Shown one piece after another: positions 6,135 through 8,360 of a stretch of DNA of 8,360 nt. Origin of the DNA: an uncultured Prevotella sp. (lineage in GTDB: Bacteria > Bacteroidota > Bacteroidia > Bacteroidales > Bacteroidaceae); contig URER01000060.1 of assembly GCA_900547005.1 (NCBI GenBank), positions 1 to 8,360 of the forward strand, written 5' to 3'. The notes under the pieces were generated by a model. The model saw only the letters and a program-made list of their open reading frames with translations, was not told where the DNA came from and searched no databases. Position 1 is the stretch's first letter. Each line of letters begins with the position of its first letter. The translations under genes and the position numbers were made by a program.

Positions 6135-6398
6135 TTATGCTAATGCCGTGTTGCACTCCACGATAGTGCCGTTCACGTCGTCCACAAGTTTGCTTATCAG
6201 TGTCGGCTTCAGGTAGTTATGGCCTCCGGCCTCGCCTGTACTGATTTTCACAGCCACGCGTCCTGTCGGCTCCTTGCCCAATGCTTTGCATATCTTTACG
6301 AGTGCTTCGGGTGTTATCTCCTTTGTGAAATACACTTTAGATTGTCCAAATGCCGTTGCGCAAATCATCATTGCAAGGATCAACATGATAGTTCTCAT
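6135..6398 (-). pseudogene. Truncated DUF362-family protein (N-terminal fragment with signal peptide)
   Basis: This 87-codon frame begins with a Sec-type signal peptide (MRTIMLILAMMICATAFG, 1-18). It continues with a segment that reads as the start of a DUF362 domain: KVYFTKEITPEALVKI (21-36), VAVKISTGEAGGHNYLKP (48-65) and VNGTIVECNTA (75-85). DUF362 proteins are normally about 300-400 residues, and I recall the conserved stretch continuing as NTAYGG. Here it reads NTALA and stops. The 83 nt downstream hold a hairpin and no coding remnant in any frame, so about three quarters of the gene is missing rather than frameshifted. Its role in related gene clusters is not established. It leads the Tat-polyferredoxin-reductase block. 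A short functional secreted peptide is possible but less likely. Confidence 0.75.
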
Positions 6399-6431
6399 AA
6401 TCTTCTATTGTTTTTATTATTATATTTTTTT

Positions 6432-6503
6432 AGTAGTCAGGAGACTGGAGAAGCCCCCTTAGCCCCCGGTGGGGGGATAATAGGAGACAGTAGACGGGAG
6501 TTC
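6432..6503 (-). repeat. Second copy of family A element, interrupted by a 37-bp C/G palindrome
   Basis: Read on the minus strand, 6503-6483 matches window bases 1-21 (19 of 21) and 6445-6432 matches bases 16-29 exactly. Between them is a 37-bp block (6446-6482) containing AGCCCCCTTAG and the hairpin CCCCC-GGT-GGGGG. The hexamer GGAGAC (plus strand) occurs on both sides, at 6440-6445 and 6483-6488, as expected for a target duplication. The C/G block resembles the palindrome at 1904-1949. The copy lies in the predicted 5' leader of the DUF362 remnant. Confidence 0.65.
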
Positions 6504-6586
6504 CGGAGTTGAGACAAATGTCTTTTTAGTTGACGAGTTGCTACCTTTTTATTCATAAGGTATTGGATTTTTCACTCAACAGGTAT

Positions 6587-6665
6587 TCTCTTACCTCTCA
6601 CCCCTTACCTCTTACCTCAAAAACACTCCTTACCTTTTACCTCTAAAACGCTTCTTACCTCTAAG
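6587..6665 (-). repeat. Degenerate heptamer tract (GGTRAGR) in the leader of the minus-strand block
   Basis: About seven copies of TTACC or TCACC spaced mostly by seven bases, some separated by A-rich spacers, run over 6587-6665. The left end, GGTATTCTCTTACCTCT at 6582-6598, is identical to 893-909 in the right arm of the inverted repeat at 804-926, so both belong to one family. The minus-strand promoter at 6669-6676 would transcribe this tract into a leader of about 260 nt. Confidence 0.7.
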
Positions 6666-6668
6666 TTG

Positions 6669-6676
6669 CAAAGATA
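6669..6676 (-). promoter_or_regulatory. Bacteroidetes -7 box TATCTTTG for the minus-strand block
   Basis: The reverse complement reads TATCTTTG, a perfect match to TAnnTTTG, with transcription expected to start near 6662. No TTTG-type -33 element is found at the usual spacing. Two direct repeats lie at about -42 to -53 and -63 to -74. The nearest coding start is the DUF362 remnant, about 264 nt downstream. Confidence 0.55.
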
Positions 6677-6703
6677 TAAATTATTCTCCAAAACCTATTT
6701 ATA

Positions 6704-6736
6704 AAATTTACGGAATAATGTACCAAAATTACGGAA
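6704..6736 (-). promoter_or_regulatory. Direct repeat pair TTCCGTAAWTTT upstream of the minus-strand promoter
   Basis: On the minus strand, TTCCGTAATTTT (6736-6725) and TTCCGTAAATTT (6715-6704) are near-identical 12-mers with a 21-bp period, two helical turns. They sit just upstream of a promoter that has a -7 box but no clear -33 box, which is where an activator dimer would bind. The 21-bp period resembles that of LytTR-type sites, but the protein is unknown. Confidence 0.4.
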
Positions 6737-6905
6737 CAGATGCGTCCGGGCAACTGCGGGTATTGAATATCTCTCCCAAACAGCTTCGATGAACGCGTGT
6801 TTACTATCTTTTCTTATTGCAGCCACGGCTCCGTCAGAGAAAATTATATCTATAATTTATCGCCGTCTCTATCTGCTTGATTTTTCAATGATATGTGAAT
6901 GAGAA

Positions 6906-7036
6906 AGTAATTCAGCCCAAATTACTTCAGTACTAAGCCCAAAATACTCGAGTAATCAAGGCCGAAATACTCCAGTACTCGACCCGAAATACTCGAGTAC
7001 TTGACCCGAATTACTCGAGTACTGCGCCAGATTACT
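6906..7036. repeat. Array of five TACTnnAGTA palindromes with 22-23 bp period
   Basis: Complete palindromes are at 6923-6932, 6945-6954, 6968-6977, 6990-6999 and 7012-7021, three of them perfect TACTCGAGTA. The steps are 22, 23, 22 and 22 bp. A half-site AGTA (6906-6909) and a half-site TACT (7033-7036) continue the phase at each end. Spacers share a degenerate core like GACCCGAAA. The period is not a multiple of three, so a coding repeat is unlikely. Successive sites fall about two helical turns apart, suiting cooperative binding of a dimer. The arms could also pair as RNA hairpins. Confidence 0.85.
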
Positions 7037-7090
7037 TAATACCTGTCCCGTATAATGCCTTCATACGTTACTATTCCCGCGCAGAATGAT

Positions 7091-7140
7091 ATGTAAAATA
7101 TCGCAGTGAAAGCAACGAAAATGTGTAAATTATCGCAGTG
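7091..7140 (+). promoter_or_regulatory. Direct repeat pair (RTGTAAAWTATCGCAGTG) upstream of the plus-strand promoter
   Basis: Bases 7091-7108 and 7123-7140 are 18-mers matching at 16 positions, with a 32-bp period, close to three helical turns. The second copy ends 17 bp before the TATCTTTG box and therefore covers the -33 region, where no TTTG is seen. This placement suggests a regulator site, either an activator replacing -33 contacts or a repressor blocking them. Confidence 0.45.
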
Positions 7141-7157
7141 GAATGAAACTTTATTCT

Positions 7158-7165
7158 TATCTTTG
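7158..7165 (+). promoter_or_regulatory. Bacteroidetes -7 box TATCTTTG for the DUF59-lpxH pair
   Basis: A perfect TAnnTTTG match 63 nt before the DUF59 start codon, with a start site expected near 7170-7172. No -33 TTTG is visible, and a repeat pair occupies that position. No other -7 box is seen closer to the gene. Confidence 0.6.
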
Positions 7166-7228
7166 CATAAAATGGCCGATGCTCGCTCAGCCGACGCCAT
7201 ATATATAAATAATAAGTAAAAGCAAAAT

Positions 7229-7549
7229 ATGGAACAATCAGAGAAGACAAAAATAGAGGAACAGATAGTTGATGTGCTGAAAACGGTGTACGACCCTGAG
7301 ATTCCGGTAAACATCTTTGACCTCGGCATGATATATAAAATCGACGTGCAGGACGATAGTACTGTGGATGTGGATATGACCTTCACGGCACCCTCTTGTC
7401 CTGCGGCCGACTTCATACTGGAGGATGTACGCACGAAGATTGAGGGACTGTCTTCGGTGAAATCGGCAAATATCAATCTCGTCTTTGAGCCGGCATGGGA
7501 CCAAAGCATGATGAGTGAGGAGGCGAGAGTGGAACTCGGATTTGATTAA
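7229..7549 (+). CDS. MIP18/DUF59 family Fe-S cluster assembly protein (SufT-like)
   Basis: A 106-residue cytoplasmic protein of the MIP18 (DUF59) family, whose members help mature Fe-S proteins and include SufT and PaaD-type factors. Visible signatures are DPEIPVNIFDLGMIY (22-36), the MTFTAPSCPAA segment (50-60) with the conserved Cys57, and the C-terminal VFEPAWDQSMMSEEARVELGF (85-105), which carries the family's WDxxxMSEEAR-type ending. It covers essentially only the single domain. It is followed 21 nt later by lpxH and probably shares its transcript. It lies divergently from the Fe-S-rich Tat block, so a role in loading those polyferredoxins is plausible, but general Fe-S maturation is the safer reading. 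No Shine-Dalgarno site precedes the ATG. Confidence 0.92.
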   Translation: MEQSEKTKIEEQIVDVLKTVYDPEIPVNIFDLGMIYKIDVQDDSTVDVDMTFTAPSCPAADFILEDVRTKIEGLSSVKSANINLVFEPAWDQSMMSEEARVELGFD

Positions 7550-7570
7550 AACAGATAAGGAGGGGTGATG

Positions 7571-8335
7571 ATGAAAAGCGTTTATTTCCTTTCGGACGCG
7601 CATCTCGGCTCGTGGGCGATAGACCATAAGAGGACGCAGGAGCGACGGCTGGTGCGCTTCCTCGATACTATCAAAACGAAGGCGAGTGCGGTGTATCTGC
7701 TCGGCGATATGTTCGACTTCTGGAACGAGTATAAGTATGTTGTGCCGAAGGGCTACACGCGTTTCCTCGGCAAGCTGTCGGAACTTACAGATTTGGGCGT
7801 GGAGGTGCATTTCTTTACGGGCAACCATGACATCTGGACATACGGCTATTTAGAACAGGAGTGCGGAGTGATAGTGCATAAGAAGCCTGCGACGATGGAG
7901 ATTGGCGACAAGGTGTTCTATCTCGCGCACGGCGACGGACTGGGAGATCCCGACAATAAGTTCAAGTTGCTGCGCAAGGTGTTTCACAATCCCACCTGTC
8001 AGAAGCTGCTGAATTTCGTGCATCCGCGTTGGGGAATGTGGCTCGGGCAGACCTGGGCGAAGAAAAGCAGGCTCAAACGCATAGATGGTAAGGAGCCGCC
8101 ATATATGGGGGAGAACAAGGAATTTCTTGTACTATATACTAAAGAGTATATGCGCACCCACTCCGGCATCGACTATTTCATCTACGGCCACCGTCATATA
8201 GAGCTCGACCTGATGCTCTCAAAGGCTACCCGTATGATGATTCTCGGCGACTGGATATGGCAGTTCACCTACGCCGTCTTCGACGGTGAGCATCTGTTTA
8301 TGGAGCAATACGTTGAGGGAGAGACGCAACTCTGA
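7571..8335 (+). CDS. lpxH: UDP-2,3-diacylglucosamine diphosphatase LpxH
   Basis: A calcineurin-like metallophosphoesterase that cleaves UDP-2,3-diacylglucosamine to lipid X and UMP, the fourth step of lipid A synthesis, at the inner face of the cytoplasmic membrane. All metal-ligand motifs are present: SDAH (Asp9, His11), GDMFDFW (Asp46), GNHD (Asn85, His86), AHGDG (His120) and GHRH (His207, His209). Length is 254 residues, close to E. coli LpxH. The start at 7571 is chosen because AAGGAGG (7557-7563), the only clear Shine-Dalgarno site in the window, is 7 nt away. In-frame ATG 7568 and GTG 7565 are alternatives. It follows the DUF59 gene by 21 nt. Bacteroidetes often carry more than one LpxH-like phosphoesterase, so a paralogue with another substrate cannot be excluded. 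Confidence 0.88.
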   Translation: MKSVYFLSDAHLGSWAIDHKRTQERRLVRFLDTIKTKASAVYLLGDMFDFWNEYKYVVPKGYTRFLGKLSELTDLGVEVHFFTGNHDIWTYGYLEQECGVIVHKKPATMEIGDKVFYLAHGDGLGDPDNKFKLLRKVFHNPTCQKLLNFVHPRWGMWLGQTWAKKSRLKRIDGKEPPYMGENKEFLVLYTKEYMRTHSGIDYFIYGHRHIELDLMLSKATRMMILGDWIWQFTYAVFDGEHLFMEQYVEGETQL

Positions 8336-8360
8336 GCCTTTTTCCAAGAAAATCGGCGGG

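Larger units (their letters stand above)
6399..7228. other. 830-bp divergent intergenic region, repeat-rich, no convincing gene
   Basis: From left to right it holds: an AT-rich leader end (6399-6431), the interrupted family A element (6432-6503), an AT-rich segment (6504-6580), a heptamer tract (6587-6665), a minus-strand promoter (-7 box 6669-6676) with two upstream direct repeats (6704-6736), a block with no assigned function (6740-6900), an array of TACTnnAGTA palindromes (6906-7036), a second pair of direct repeats (7091-7140) and a plus-strand promoter (-7 box 7158-7165). No tRNA, rRNA or recognisable known ncRNA is seen. Confidence 0.7.

Noticed and set aside
6437..6556. Minus-strand 39-codon frame in the leader (starts MNKKVATRQLKRHL)
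   Set aside because: Most of it is translated from the dispersed repeat and the C/G palindrome, with no ribosome site or family. It is more likely chance, though a leader peptide is not excluded.
6906..7036. CRISPR array
   Set aside because: A 22-bp period with 10-bp palindromes and related spacers is a degenerate tandem repeat. CRISPR repeats are longer and spacers are unique.
7036..7509. Minus-strand open frame (157 codons) with hydrophobic stretches, opposite the DUF59 gene and its promoter
   Set aside because: The DUF59 protein on the plus strand is unmistakable, and this frame runs through promoter and repeat sequence.
8336..8360. Terminator after lpxH
   Set aside because: Only 25 bases remain. 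There is a short T run but no preceding stem, so nothing can be supported.

Overview
The window looks like chromosomal DNA of a Bacteroidales bacterium, probably Prevotellaceae. Three things suggest this: promoter -7 boxes of the Bacteroidetes form TAnnTTTG (TATCTTTG on both strands), almost no Shine-Dalgarno sites except before the last gene, and protein families typical of this phylum (Fe-S aldo/keto reductase lipoprotein, DUF362, DUF1893, LpxH-type lipid A enzyme). Base composition is near 50 % GC in genes and clearly AT-richer between them. Genus placement is inference.

Layout. Positions 38-808 (+) hold the ATPase of a FecE/BtuD-type metal-chelate ABC importer, with its permease presumably just off the left edge. 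It converges on a seven-gene minus-strand block. In transcription order this is: a truncated DUF362 gene (6398-6135), tatA (6051-5863), tatC (5848-5084), a 519-residue membrane polyferredoxin (5068-3509), a twin-arginine lipoprotein aldo/keto reductase with two [4Fe-4S] motifs (3431-1986), a DUF1893 protein (1892-1446) and an ECF-type S component (1441-935). After an 830-bp divergent intergenic region, a plus-strand pair follows: a MIP18/DUF59 Fe-S assembly protein (7229-7549) and LpxH (7571-8335).

The central theme is a compact Tat system packaged with its apparent cargo. TatA and TatC sit directly upstream of two proteins that carry RR signals. The reductase has an N-terminal Tat signal with a lipobox. 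The polyferredoxin has an internal twin-arginine segment between a cytoplasmic and a predicted periplasmic ferredoxin domain. The inferred picture is an electron wire crossing the inner membrane and feeding a periplasmic, membrane-anchored reductase. The DUF362 gene that leads the block survives only as an 87-codon fragment.

The intergenic DNA is unusually rich in small repeats. A heptamer repeat (GGTRAGR) forms a 31-bp inverted repeat at 804-926 and a tract at 6587-6665. A 29-bp element at 1-29 recurs inverted at 6432-6503, where it is split by a 37-bp C/G palindromic insert flanked by a 6-bp duplication. A related C/G palindrome lies at 1904-1949. Five TACTnnAGTA palindromes spaced 22-23 bp apart occupy 6923-7021. 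Both divergent promoters lack a clear -33 box, and each has a pair of direct repeats upstream that look like regulator sites.
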